A stretch of DNA of 64,000 nucleotides from Hymenoscyphus infarciens (taxonomy: Eukaryota; Ascomycota; Leotiomycetes; Helotiales; Helotiaceae), in contig LLCB01000038.1 of assembly GCA_001414345.1 (NCBI GenBank), positions 186,001 through 250,000 on the forward strand, in the 5' to 3' direction. Both the position numbers and the translations under genes were made by a program. The notes under the pieces are model-generated. The model was not told the DNA's origin and did not search any database. It saw only the letters and a list, made by a program, of their open reading frames with translations. Numbering within the stretch: position 1 is the first letter of the stretch; the number at the start of each line of letters is the position of its first letter. This document shows, one piece after another, positions 1-12,633 of this stretch.

Positions 1-3000
1 CTTTATAGAAAAACTTATACTAAGAAGAACTATTAAAAGATTCTAGTAGTCTATTAAAGCTAAGAATATTATTATATACTATTATTTATATCTAAATTAC
101 TAATTCTTAGAACCTTTTAAGCTAATAAAAGGACTTATATTAATCTTATATTTATAATTATAGGATTTAGTAGGATTTAATTATATTAGTCCTATCTTAC
201 TAATAGTAAAGTTAAGAGTAAGATTTATACTATTAATAGTTAATTATATAATAAAGTAAGTAACTTTTAAACTATAATAAGCTATAATATTAGTAAATAT
301 ATTATATAGTTTTTAATAATAAGTAGTAAGACTATTTAAATAGCTAAGAGTAGCTTATAGTAACAATAGTACTTTTTTTACTAAAGAGGTATTTCTTATA
401 AAGTTAGCTAAAAATAGAGTATATTAATACTTTATACCTATATTATACTCTTAATCTATAAGATTAGTAGAAGTATATATAAAGATATTCTTAGAGACTT
501 TAAGAGCAGAATTATAAGCTTTACTAGTAAAGATATTCTAGTAGAATAAGTATTATATAAGAATTAAAGTAGTATTATAGTTAAAAGATATATATATTTA
601 TAGATTTACTCTAGCCTAACTTATATTTAAAGAAAACCCTTAAAACTTATTATTTAACTAACTAGTAGAAACCTAGCTATAAATAGTATTAGTAGAAGTA
701 GTAGTATAGAAGGAAGGAATCAAGTTACTTATTATAATAATAATAGGCTAGTTAGTAGAAGAAGCATTTAAAGAAAGGCTTACTATATTAAATAAAATAT
801 AAGAATTAGTAAATTAGAGATAGTTAGTAGAGTAAGCTAAGATAGTAGAAGTAGTAGTAATATAAAACCCTTTACTAAAACTTAGTAACCTAGTATTATT
901 ATAAAGGTTATAATAAGATAGTTAGCACTCTTATAAACTAGAGCTAAGATAGTTAAAACTATACTAAGTTAGAAAGATAAGTATAAATAATACGTCTATA
1001 TAGCTAGAAGACCTTATAATATATAAACTAATAAGTAAATATTACTTTAATTATATTAAAAAATTTATTAAAAGGTTAGAGAATAATTAAATTATTAGCT
1101 ATTAGAAAACTATTATAAAAATTAATAAGAACTTAAAACTAATTATAATAAATTATATATATATAGTAAAATAAGATAAAGAAGAGTAAAAGATAATAAT
1201 TATTAAAAGAAAGATACTAATAAAGTAAAGATTAAAAATAATAGACCTACCTAATCTACTATATACTTATAAATACTCTCTTAATAAAGAAATAAAAGAA
1301 GTTATAAGTAATAGATACTAGTAAGATTAAGCTATAGACTTATATAGTTTAATTAAGAGGCTAAACCTTCTTTAAAAAGAAGAAGAGGAGATTAAGATAT
1401 ATTAGTAAAAATATACTTTATTAAGTAGTAGAAGGATTATAAAACATAATTAGAGAAGAAGGTAAAGATATTTAAAAGTAGGAAATATTAATATATAAAG
1501 AATAATAAAGAGATTAAGTATTAATATTTTAGAATTATAGTTATAAATAGTTAAAAGGAATAAGGTATCTAGAAAGAATAGAAAGTAAAAAGATAAACTT
1601 TACCTTTAAAGCTAAAGAAAAAAAAGTAAAGCTTTAAAGTAAGGCTTAGTATATATATATTCTCTCTAAGCTTAACCTAAGATCTTATAATATAATATAA
1701 CTTTTCTTTACTATAATAGATTAAAAACTTTTAAATTAAGTATAATAACCTTTCCTTTACTTAATAATAAGTAATATTAAACTTAAATTAAATACTTAAA
1801 AGATAGGACTTCTTAAGTAGATTAGAGATAAATAGAAACCAGCTATAAATTAAAGATAAAAGTAAAGGTACTAACGTTCTAAGTATTATTAAGATTAAAT
1901 ATACTATTATAATAAAAAAATAAACCTATAATAATTAAGAATAACTTATAAATTTAATAACCTTTAATATAACTAAGATAAGTAATATTTTAAAAGTTAA
2001 CTCTATATCTAAATAAACAACTATTATAAAAGATTAACTATTACTAAATAACTATATTTTAATAAAGTAAAGTAAGAAGTCGTTTTATTACTCTATTAAA
2101 TTAAATTTAAAGAGAGAGATAGATTATAAAGTAAATAATTTTTTAAGTATTAAAGACTATTACTTAAAACCTAAAGAAGCTAGCCCTAGTAACTAGCCTA
2201 AGCTAAAAAGCTAATTAAGTAAGAGTAGAAATATAATTAATATCTATCTAATAATAAATAGCTAAGTAAGTAAAGATAATATAAGTAACGACTTAGACTT
2301 TAATTATAACCTATATAAGTTAAGATTAGTTATTAGAAAGATAGATAAGATAAAGAAGAAAGAGGAATATAAATATATAGCATTAGAAGATAGGATAATA
2401 AGCTAGTCTAAAGAAGACTTTAATAGTCTATATAAATTTAAAGAATTAAAAGAAGAGAATAATATAGCTAGTAAGCCTAATATATATCTACTCTATTATA
2501 CTAAGAGAGGTTAAATCTATCTACTAATAAAATACTAAACTTTATAAAGACCTTTAGTATACTATATATAAAGTAAGATACTACTACTATAAGGAAAACG
2601 ATTTATACTTAAGTTAGATAAAAAGTATAAAGAATTAAAAACATTATAAAAGAATATAACTAAGATATTTAAGAATATTAAGTTTATAAATATATTCTAC
2701 TAAGGACTAATAACTTAGAAGTTAACTAATATAATCTATTAATTTAATAAGAAAGATCTAAAAGAAGAATTCTTAATATAGATTATAAAAGATAAGGGAT
2801 TAAGTAATAATAAGTATAATACTATTAGAATTATATATCTTAAAAAAGAGATTTATCTTAAAGTAACCTAGCTCTTATAGATTATTCTAGAAACTAAGAA
2901 AGTAGAATAGTATTAACTATTAAACTAACTTTATATACTACTTAACCTTTTTAATATTATAAAAAGAGATTCTAAGTAGCTAAACGTTATTAGATAGAAA

Positions 3001-5045
3001 GTCCTAAATTAGTTAAAAATAATTAATATAAAGATTTAAGAAGTCTTAGAAAAGGATAATTCAACGTTTAATATACTAATACTTTATCTAATATATTTAA
3101 GAAAAGAGGGACCTTATAACTATATATCTTCTTACTATATAAGTTAATAATTATTTAAGAATATTTAAATAGACTTAAAGACTTAAGCTAAAGTAGGAAA
3201 GGATAAGAAGGACCTTTAGTATAAAACAAAGCTAGTAATAAGAAGTTAAGAAACCCTTTTAGAGAGAAGTAATATTTTTAAAGAAAGCTACGAATTAGAT
3301 AACTTAATTAGTAAGACGTTAGAAGTAAATCTATATACGCTTCCTCTAAGAGTTATAAGAGGAAATTATAATATATTATAAGTAATATATATAAGTTAAC
3401 TTAAGAAACTTATATAAGAGGAAGAGGTAGAAAATAGAGAAGAGAAGTTAGATAATAATAATCTAAAACTAGATAAGAATAGAGAAAAGGTTACTATTAC
3501 CTATAAAAAGAAGAAAATAAAGTCTATAGCCTAATTATTAGTATAAGCTAAGAAGAACAAGATATTAAAATATAGAATAAGGACTAGAAAGGACCTTCTA
3601 ATATCTACTTTAAAAGATATAGAGATATTATTATTAAGTAAGAAGAAATATAAGTATATAAGTAAAGTATTTAATAAGAAGAGACGTTATTTAGAGAGGT
3701 ATAAAAAGAGTATAATTAAATAATAAAGAAAGAATTAGCTAACTCTTAGTAGTAAGGAAATTAATAAACTATAAAAAGAATTCTTAAAGTTAGAGCTTAT
3801 AAAGCTTTATCTAGACCTTTTTAGAGTAAAAGGATAGCTATTAGATAAATATAAAAAGGATCTTAGATCTTATAAAGAAAAGAAGTAATTTAAGTTACTA
3901 ATCTATATATAAAAAAGAAAGGCTTTTAACCTTTTAAAGACGAATATCTAAGAAAGAGTATAGTAATTATCTAAGAAACAGAAGTTATTAAAAAACACTT
4001 AAGATCGAATTTAAGAAAAAGAGACTAAGATATATAAATTATATTAGGATCTAGTATTATACTTAAAACATAGTTATATAGACTAAATATACTACTTTAT
4101 AAAATTATAATAAGAATTAAATAGTATAGCTAAAGATTATATAGCTACTTTTAGATAATTAACTAATAAAGAAGAAAGAGATAGTATAGTATTAACGTTT
4201 AAGAGAAGATTAAATAAGTTAGAAGGAAGAGATTAAGCTTAATAAACACTTTTTTAGAAAGTAATTATAAGAGGATATCTAGTAATATATAATCGATTAG
4301 ACATATACTAGACTTTAAGTAATATTAATTACACTTTAAAGATTAAGCTAAGAGAGTAGGCAAAGATTCTTTAACTAGAGATAAAAAGCTAAAGAGAAAA
4401 AGGAAAAGTACTAAAAGCTAGTAAAGGAATACTAAATAAGAATACGTCTAAGGAGATACCTACCCCTTTATAACGTTAAGTATTAAGAAACTAAACTAAA
4501 AAGAAACTAGTACTCTTAAAAAAGAGAGTTATTAATATAAGAAGCTAGTCTATAGTTAATAGTCTATCTAGTAATAAAGAACTAAGTATAACTCCTATAC
4601 TATAACGCTTTAATATTAAAGTATTTAATAACTTTAACCTAAACCCGAATCTAATATTAAACCCTATTATAATAGAGACTCTAGTTTAATACTAAGTTCT
4701 TTAATCTAAATAGTAAGATAGAATATAAGTAATAGATAGAAGAAGTTAAGATAATTAAGAAGGCGAAGTAAGAAAAAGCTAATAAAAGTAAAATAGAATA
4801 ATTAGAAGGAGTAAAAGATAGATAAGTAGAATTAATATATTATAAACAAGTATATATTTAAAGTTATAAGTTAGTTTATAGAGAATTATAATATAAGGAG
4901 GACTTTAAATTATTTATATAACTAATCGCATTAGCAATATAGGCATAAGTAGAAGGACACTTATTTTAAAAGGGAGGGGATAGTTATTAGGATAATAATC
5001 GCTTTAGTAATTATCTAGCCTAATAATCTATTTTACCTATACCTA
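1..5045. repeat. RIP-mutated AT-rich block, left edge
   Basis: The first 300 bases contain no CpA and no TpG, while TpA is everywhere; the same bias holds to about 5,040, after which normal composition begins abruptly. This is the footprint of repeat-induced point mutation, which converts CpA to TpA in duplicated DNA. No usable ATG-initiated frame survives. The plus strand is strikingly purine-rich over most of the block, suggesting that the ancestral repeat was coded on the plus strand. A frame running from 3,547 stays open for 58 codons and then continues with only TAA/TAG stops, as expected if CAA/CAG glutamine codons were mutated. The protein is lysine-rich and I cannot assign it to a family. 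The block continues past the window start. Confidence 0.9.
4967..4980 (+). other. Candidate polypurine tract of a RIP-decayed LTR retroelement
   Basis: A purine run AAAAGGGAGGGGA sits about 65 bp before the edge of the RIP block, immediately downstream of the purine-rich degenerate coding strand. In LTR retroelements the plus-strand polypurine tract lies just before the 3' LTR. Here the sequence after it starts TA, which could be a mutated TG. No LTR pair was found, since the other end lies outside the window, so the assignment is an inference. Confidence 0.3.
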
Positions 5046-5189
5046 GATAATCGTGCCCTTGTAGCTAGTCTTCTCTTTTATTCATCACCACATAATACAA
5101 TACTTTAACCCCCATCTCTGGATACTAGGCCACTGCCATACAGAGGGGCAAACAACACGTGAGTGGCTGATCGATTCCGGTTCTACCAG

Positions 5190-5375
5190 CCACCACTACT
5201 ATGCCATGCTACTAGCTTACGAGATTATCAGTGGCTTACTTACCAGCTTACTTGTTGCAGAATGGCTTACTCGAAAAGACTTAGACAAAACGAGGGTGTA
5301 TAAAGCATGCTCCCAGCCTCCTGGGAACCCGCAGCGCACTAGCAGCTTACCGGCAGCTCACTCGTGGCTTACATG
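5190..5375 (+). repeat. AGCTTAC-type minisatellite, short unmutated array
   Basis: About seven imperfect copies of a unit containing RGCTTACTCG or GCTTACTTACC occur just inside the normal-composition DNA. They belong to the same family as the larger array at 24.3-25.1 kb and resemble RIP-altered arrays in the right block. An apparent 106-residue frame across this stretch is a by-product of the repeat. Confidence 0.6.
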
Positions 5376-6680
5376 CACTTGGTATGAGCTCTCAAACATA
5401 ACAACAGCCAACCCAGTAAAAGTATCTAGAACCGAGAGAGAGGAAAGAAAAAAACAAACAACCATCTTCCCACCCAAAGTAAGAAAATGCCGAGTCCAAA
5501 ATCTCAACTCCAAATCCAGAGACTGAACCCCAAGAAAGTACAAACTACAAATCAGCTTCCCGCCCAAAAGAAGAAAACCAAGTAAGAAACCCCAAGCCTT
5601 CTTTCCCACGAAAAACTGGCTTGAACTCATCAGTCTCTATCTCACGCACGCACACCCACACCCACAATTCAAAACCCCTACTAGTATCACGAGACGATAT
5701 AAGTAAGTATGCCCCTATCTACCTACACCCCAGAAGTCCCAAGGCATTATCTCCGGTTTCAACAAAGAGTAAGCGCGAGACAGAAAAACCCGAAATAGTA
5801 ACCCTCAACAACATCAACAAACCAAAGTCTTCCATCAATCGAATAAGCACACCTAGGTACCTACCCACACCAACGCCCTCTCAAAACTAAACAACTAGAG
5901 GCTTGGGATTCGACAGCAGCGTATCCTTCGGAAATAATAAATGATTCGACGATGAGGACTATGGTCAAAACGGTCGATTCTAAAGCAGATTAGCAAGTGT
6001 GTCTACTCAACACAAGCTCTCTCCCCTATGTCTTTTTCAAACCCCTTCCTTTGATGAAAGCGTGTACTCTTCGTCTGGATGGTATATCCACGGGCGTGGG
6101 TGACATGGTGCGAACTCTGCTTTCTTCTCTTTTTGTGACCAAATGAGACTTGACAGAAGTCCAAACATGAGAGAAGTAAAAAGGCAAATAGGTTGAGAAG
6201 GAAGAAGGGGGGAGGGTAGTTTGTGGGTCAAGTCCATTGCAAAAAGCTTACGAGTGAAGATCAAGAGCGTGTTCCTAGCCTGCACTCAGAAGAACCACAC
6301 TTAAAAACAACACCCGCTTAAATCTCAAAGGATATCATTCATATATACTATCAATAAAATAGCATATTAAATCCCCCATCTTCAATCTCATGACCACCCC
6401 TCCAATCTCTAAACAAATATGAGAAGAAGTCGAACGTCGAGAAACAGAAAAACGCCGGCGGGCCAAAGGGCAAGCTACGCCAACCCCATCCCCAATCCCA
6501 TATCCCATTTCCCATGATTTGATGCCCATGAACCCAAGAACCCATTCAACGGCCGCGCCCAACTATTATACACCCCTTCCATGCCATCCTCTCCTCTTTC
6601 CTTCTTTCAGCCCATCTTGATGCTAGTGAGAAAATGAATCGCTAAAACAGACTCGCATTCGTTAAATACCACGCAATCAA
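5376..6680. other. Intergenic region without a recognisable gene
   Basis: This stretch holds only short frames on both strands, with no family resemblance, and low-complexity AC-rich DNA near 5,640-5,670. The part nearest 6,680 is presumably the 3' untranslated region of the transporter gene transcribed leftward. Confidence 0.5.
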
Positions 6681-8452
6681 TCAATCACTCAACTCCCTCT
6701 TACTAGCCGCCAACGCACTGATCTCCTCCCTCGTCCTCTCGCTACTCCCCCTCCTCGCAGGCGTACTTGCTACCTTAGCATTCGAACTCTCCCCCTTACT
6801 CTTCGACGGGGTCCCCGGAATCCTAATAATATCTCCATCACTAGTGACTGTCGTCCCCTCAACCGTATTCCACTCCTCATCATCACTCTCGCTCTCACCA
6901 TCAGCCTCACTCCCACTCCCGCCGCCTCGTTCAATGAGATGCTGTTTATGCGCCTCCATCTGTGCCTCCTCCCGCATCTTGCGGATCTTGATGTAGTTGT
7001 AAGCTGCGATGGCGCCGATTGTGACGAAGAGTCCGGAGATGTTGATTGGTGTCAGGGTATCGCCGAATACTATCCCTGCAGCCGAAATAGTAACGACTTC
7101 TTTGAAAATACCTGCGATGGAGAGAGTGACTACTGAAGTTCGCTGGAGAAGTGCGAATTCCGAGGCTGTCATACAAAAAGCTATGACTCCGGGGAAGAGC
7201 AAGAGGAGGGGACCAAGGATGAGACCTTTGGCTTCCATGAGGATGCGGAGACCTTCGAAGAGGGCGGGGAAGCCTTCTACGGGTATGGCTAGCACGAAGA
7301 GGGATACAAACATTACAGGGGCGAGGAAGAAAATCGAGGAGAAGGGATTGGATGTTGCGGGGTTTCGGAGGAGGAGGATTTGAGTGAGGCCCCAGCGGAA
7401 ACCGGAGAAGAATGCTGCTGAGATGACGAGGATGAATCCGAGTGCTGAGAAATCAACTTCTCCTGCTACCATCATTACTACACCTGCTGTCATGGTTGCG
7501 ATGATTGCTACGAGTCGCCATGAGGGGGTTTCGAGTCGGAAAAGGAATGCGAATAATAGAACGAATGCAAGTGAGGAAGATTTGCACATTGCTGAAAAAT
7601 TGTTAGCAACAAATTTTGGAAAGGGCAAGTAGCAAACATGAAACTTACTATAAAATGTAAGAGTAATGAATTTCAAACTGGTATTTCCCAACCCAATGTC
7701 GAGTCCAGTGGCCATTCCACATGGCCCAATGCGCGTGAAATAAAACATCCTAGTCATAAGCGGTTTCTTTGATGCCGCTTCATGGTCTGCCAGATCCGCA
7801 TCTGCGGCTTGTGTATTATGAGGATTCGTTAACGAGTCGTATCGTGGTCGGAATTGTGGTAAAAAGAACAGGACGAGCGAGGATAGGCAGAATTGTACAA
7901 GCATGTGCATACATGTCGTAAATAGCGGGAAATGGAAATCTAGATGTTCTTCTGAAAACATCCATTTGTTGTACTGCCCATTGTCAGCGGGCGCAAATAG
8001 CCACACTCAGGAAAGGGGAAACTTACTATTGATATGGAAAGTGAAAATAAATACCACAGGCCAATTAATATGCCATTGATCACGCTGTTCTTTAGCACGT
8101 TCTGATCCGCCTCCTTTTTCTCCTCTGCTGTGATTTTGACAGCGCCGGCAATTCGCTGATCCAGTAATGTATTTCTCCTCCTTTTTGAATTCCTTCGACC
8201 TCGATCCTTGCCAGTCAACCCCGTCTCCTCGTCATCTTGCAGACCGTCATCCGTCAGGTTGTCCATCTCTAGATCTTCGCTGGTGCTCTTCGAATCCTCA
8301 TCTAACAATGCATCGCTGGCCTTTGACTCCTCGTGTATCTTGTCCTTCTTGGTGGGTGAGACTGATGTCCGTCGTGGTTTCCCCCTTGAACTGCCATCTA
8401 TGGGGTTCATTATGCTACTCGTCCGCCGCCTGTGGCCTTGTGCCTGGGACAT
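6681..8452 (-). CDS. SLC35C2-like triose-phosphate/nucleotide-sugar transporter family protein
   Basis: This is a multi-pass membrane transporter of the TPT (PF03151) branch of the drug/metabolite transporter superfamily, closest in look to SLC35C2-type proteins of the Golgi/secretory system; the substrate is unknown. Exons are 8452-8027, 7973-7649 and 7591-6681. Both introns (53 and 57 bp) start GTAAGT and end CAG, and the second preserves frame. Splicing creates the family hallmark YNKWMF at residues 143-148 and restores FITLTFYTMCKSSSLAF near 244-260. GLDIGLGNTSLKFI precedes this, and further hydrophobic segments follow, about ten in all. The N-terminus is a charged, Ser-rich cytosolic tail with RRNSKRRR. 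The C-terminus is acidic and Ser-rich. The length from this ATG is about 553 residues. The start is uncertain: an upstream frame from 8735 would join it if one base were absent from a C6 run (see next entry). Confidence 0.88.
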
Positions 8453-8735
8453 GTTCTGATCGGGGGGCTCGAATTGCTGCTAGAGCCGCTGCAGCATCAG
8501 GCGCTTGTAAATCTTGGTTTGACTGGGCAGCAAAATCGGGACCGGAGGGGAGTCGCGTCAATGAGGTTGAGGGGAAGTGCGACGATATAGGTGATGCGGT
8601 AGGGGAATGTGATAGCAGGTTGGGGTGGTGGTGGTGGTGGTGGTGGTGGTGATTAGGGGTAGCGGTGTACAAGTAATTGTGTTCTTGGTTGTGTTGTTCT
8701 TGTTGAAGTGCAGGTGTCTGGTTCTGGGTGTCCAT
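8415..8735 (-). CDS. Possible N-terminal extension of the transporter, out of frame by one base
   Basis: An open frame begins with ATG at 8735, encodes a His tract (from a CAC/CAT microsatellite), Pro/Ser-rich sequence and an Ala-rich stretch, and runs past the transporter's first ATG in a different frame before stopping at TAG (8415-8417). The two frames meet at a run of six Cs (plus-strand G6, 8462-8467). With five Cs the frame would read from the Ala-rich stretch through APDQN into the MSQAQGHRRR start without a stop. So this is a sequencing or assembly error, a real frameshift with a downstream start at 8452, or non-coding leader. Seen: the overlap and the homopolymer. Inferred: that it is coding. 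Confidence 0.4.
   Translation of the reverse strand: MDTQNQTPALQQEQHNQEHNYLYTATPNHHHHHHHHHPNLLSHSPTASPISSHFPSTSLTRLPSGPDFAAQSNQDLQAPDAAAALAAIRAPRSEHVPGTRPQAADE
8624..8651 (+). repeat. (GTG)n microsatellite
   Basis: An uninterrupted GTG run of about nine copies. Read on the minus strand it encodes the polyhistidine tract in the possible N-terminal extension of the transporter. Confidence 0.9.
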
Positions 8736-9983
8736 GCCAGAATGCCAGAAAGGTTCCCCCAGCTTCGAGGATCCAGGTCTCAGCTCAGGGCAGCACGCTG
8801 CCGATTCTCGTGACGTCTAAAACACCAAAAGCAACGCTAAAAGCGAGGAAGGTCTCCACCCATCTAGACCTAGTGGGCCCTGGAACCGGTACTCAACTTA
8901 CTAGCGCGTATGAGAGGGACTACGGACTAAAGAGTCTAGAGATCCGACAACGGGAGAGCGCAAAGCGCTGCTGGAAGTGTTTGATGCGACTCCTAAAAGG
9001 GGAAACGAAACACGGCGATGGGTTAAGCTTAACCTTTCGAACTCGTGCTTTCTCGCAAAGAGAGATGTGGCGTAGCTAGATCACTTCTTTTCTTCCCCGC
9101 ATGAAGAATACAAGTACAGTACAAGTATTCGCTTCAGATATCTGGTGTATAATAGAACAAAGCTCAAGCATGAAGGTCCCTCCCTATTCAGATGCCATCT
9201 TCCTAGATGCATCGCACAACGGCAGTTATTAACGAACAACCACCCATGATAAGCTGACCATAGAAGCCAAGAGCTTCTTTCTCCCTCTCATTGGTTCCGG
9301 GGTTGAATGAGCAAAAGACCTGCATATCCGGCGGCGGCCGATGACCATGTTAGTGGCTTCCAAATCAAAATTACAAGTAGAACCTGCCAACATTCCCACC
9401 ATTTCTTGAGAAATTGAAATTGCCCGGCGGAGACTCTTATAAGAGATGACGCGCTTTGTGTGGAGAGCTGTACAACGCACACCTCAATAAATCTGTGGCG
9501 GAAAACAGGATTTGACCTTGCAAAATACCTACCCGGACAATAAAAATGGCTGTAAATGGGTGCACACTAGGATAGTTGACGTTACTCTATTAACTCCACT
9601 TTTTACAGACAGCTAGAACGATGAAATTAGTTTAGACGATAGGTAAGAAAACTTCTTTCGATGTGTTCATTTGTTCATCTTTAATTACCCAGGTCAGAGT
9701 ACTTCCTGCCGCTTTTATTTTCTATTAGGAGCTACCCTCCGAGCATTCATCTATTTCCTTTCACCTGGTTCAAGTCTTATATAAAAGAATAGAATTGAAA
9801 AGCTCCCTCTATATCTCAACTACTCCCACATCCAAGAGGAACTTGGTACATAAAACATCAGAACATTATCATACAACCTGTTCTTCCGGCTTGCAAAACT
9901 CCCAAAGCTCGTCCGATTTTCCCTGCGAATTAGAAAAGGGGTTCAATCACAGCGTATCAGTGTACACCAACTTTTCGTCTCCC
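8736..9983. other. Intergenic: transporter upstream region and 3' region of the Ssr4-like gene
   Basis: Only short unrelated frames are present. A minus-strand frame at 9,229-9,480 (83 codons) has no recognisable domain and is not supported. The left part should contain the promoter of the leftward transporter gene, the right part the 3' untranslated region of the Ssr4-like gene. Confidence 0.5.
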
Positions 9984-12345
9984 TCACAGACCGTTCCCTT
10001 CATTCTCTCCTTCAGTTCGGGGTTCAACGCCGTGAAATGCTTCACCAAATGCAGAATCTTCCATTCCACCGTCCATATCCATCGCAAGGTCACCTAGGTC
10101 ATGACCATTGCCTCCAAGGTCCTCGCCATAACTAGCAAGTGCGTCACCAGCAGAGTCCAGGTCCCCTAAATCAGCATAATCATTTGGCGAGGTATGAAAA
10201 TCTGCAAGGGGAGTTTGGTTGGCAGAAGCCGTTGGTAGAGGCGAAGGATTGGCTGTAATGGGCGCAGAAGTCGTAGTTGGAGGTAGAATTGTTGCCGGTG
10301 CAGTAGTTTGGGGAGGTTCTACGGCAGGCTGTGAAGTGTGGGCAGATGCACCTGAGGGAGATACACCGCCCGACACGCCTCCTGGAGGAACAACCACCCA
10401 ATCTCCTCCTGTACCGCTCGTGTCAGGAACAGTCTGTTCGTTGGAGGACCCTGCATCAGTCATATTGGTATCATTCTGTGTAGTTTGTTGCAAGGGAGTA
10501 TTTCCTGATGGCTGGGGAGAAGCCGTGGGAATGTTGCTAGGGGTACCGGCTGCGGATTGAGGTTGTAGATAGGGCTGAGGTGTAGGGAATCCACTTCCCG
10601 GGGTTGCATTCGATGATAATCCAGCGTGGAATTGATCAAGTAAACCGGCCGCGGATCCCCCCATATCAATGTCAGCGTCGCCGACTAATACGCCGCTATT
10701 TTGGGAGCCATTGTTGGAGACGGGAGGTGAAACTCGAGGACTTGGAACTGGAGGGGGAAGTGGACTTGGCAATGCAACCGGCTCCTCGTAACCACCGTCC
10801 TGGATTCGCACAAGATCTTGAACAACGGCGGCGCGTCGATCCAACGCGGCCTCGACTTTGTCAAGAATATCAGAAACCTTGGAAGGAGTTTCCGCAGCCA
10901 CCTCTTCCTCTTCATTCTCATCTGTATCAACTCGGCCTTCGAGTCGCCAATACTCGGGCCCGACATCAGTTGGTTCATGGACAGCATTTCGAAGCTCCTT
11001 CTCTGCGCGACTGACCACGGAACCGTGTTGGAACTTCGCTAGTCGTTTCGCGTGCTTCGCCTTCATTTTCTCAATCTCCTTGTTGGATTGTTCAACATGA
11101 TCCTGGACTCTTTTTCTGAATTCGTCGGCCTTCTTGGGATCCAAACGACCAACGTATTCGTTTTTAATGGCATCGTGATCCGGGTCGAGCGGTGCGTCGA
11201 AAATACCTTCTGTCAATGTGGCCAATTGTCCACGAAATCCAAGTCCAAGATCCGCAGGAATAAGCTGGCCCATAGAGTATGGAGAAGACAATACTTCTTC
11301 CATCCATTCATGATTTTGTTTGTATCGGCTTACGCTGATTTCGCGAGGTGTGGTATGATCAAAGAGATCCCCGCGTGAAGTATCTTCTTCGTCATCAATG
11401 TCGAGAACGGCGGCAGCACTCCCAGCGACAGCTTGATTTACATTTGCTTGAGTACGGACACGTTTCGCAGGTGGTCCTGCAGTCGCATGCTGAGGTGGGT
11501 ATGCCATTGCCTGTGGGACTCTTGTTGGTGGAGCATGACCGCCATACATTGGCGCGCCACGAGGCTGGTTTCTGGGGAATGCGATTTGTGGCCAACTTGC
11601 GCGATCCTGAAGCATGAACTCCTTCTGAACAATCTGCCCTTGCGATTGAAGATATGTACGGGTATTGATGGAATTCTGAATTCGCATGTCGACTGGGATT
11701 AGGGTGGAGGGTACTCTGTCACTTGGTTCGGCTTGACCATAATGAACAATCCAGAGCGATGGGTTTGGCTGCGGAGCACCCTGTCTTTGAGGGACTCTTG
11801 TGGAGGGCATAAGACGATAGCGGCGGCGACTGTGAGTTGCGAGAGGTTCACCTGGGCCATAGCCAGTCTTCGCATGATATAATTCTAGCATCTACAAAGT
11901 GTTAGTGGTTGTGATCTCGAAAAATTGTCGCAATAGCCTTCAACCACGGGTAATGATCGCACTTACTCCGCCTTCAACTTCCAATTGAAAGGACGTCTCT
12001 CCTGGAGCCCAAACATATCCATCGCTGGGGAAATCGGTTCCAATCGAGGGAGACTGCCATGTGAGAAGAATCGTAGCTGGAGCAGGTCGGTCGAGGTATG
12101 TCCAGTAGAAGGGGGCCTCATTAGACGCAATCTTGGGCGCAGCGAGAAGCCATTCTGCTACTTTATCTGGATGGAGAGAGAGAAGTTGGGGAAATCGATA
12201 GGTTGAGAGAAGGTGAATGTGAGGTTGCTGAACAAATATGGTCAGCGCAAGGTTCCGAAGGGCAACAACGAAGGCGCATCGAGCGCAAACATACCAAATC
12301 GCGATGAATGCCTTCGCTGGGATCTCGCATATTCCTGGGATCCAT
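9984..12345 (-). CDS. Ssr4-like (DUF1750) subunit of SWI/SNF and RSC chromatin remodellers
   Basis: Probable nuclear subunit of ATP-dependent chromatin remodelling complexes, by resemblance to the fungal DUF1750/Ssr4 family known from fission yeast SWI/SNF and RSC. Exons are 12345-12295, 12227-11967 and 11891-9984, giving about 739 residues. Intron 1 (67 bp) is GTATGT...TTCAG and intron 2 (75 bp) GTAAGT...TTGTAG. Splicing joins HRDL to QPHIHLLSTYRF and EVEGG to MLELYHAKTGYGPGE. The N-terminal 200 residues hold the family-like stretches APFYWTYLDRPAPATILLTW and ATHSRRRYRLMPSTRVP. A region near residue 280-420 contains DLGLGFRGQLATLTEGIFD followed by a charged helical, coiled-coil-like segment. 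The rest is Pro/Ser/Thr-rich and ends in an acidic Gly/Asp/Met tail. No catalytic motif is expected. The family assignment is from memory of the motif pattern. Confidence 0.75.
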
Positions 12346-12633
12346 TTTGCCGGTAATAGGAATTGAAATTGGGGGAGATGGAAGGTGGTGAAATAGATGA
12401 TTGACAGCTCGTTCGCAAGGCTTGGGGGTCGCGATTTCCCCAGGTCGCGACGTGCTTTCTCGATGAGGAATAGCGTGCCAAGGGTTCTGGCTCGCTTCTC
12501 CCTTGACGTCTCACTCCCACCACATCTCTGTTCACCCCTATTAGCATAAGAATGGCTCTCGAGGGATTTGAAAACCACCAAGATCTTTCCGGATATTAAC
12601 TAAGAAGGAAGAAACTTACACATCATCATTGGA

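Noticed and set aside
5206..5526. A 106-codon plus-strand frame at the left RIP border
   Set aside because: Its start is translated AGCTTAC minisatellite and the rest is low complexity with no homologue-like pattern.
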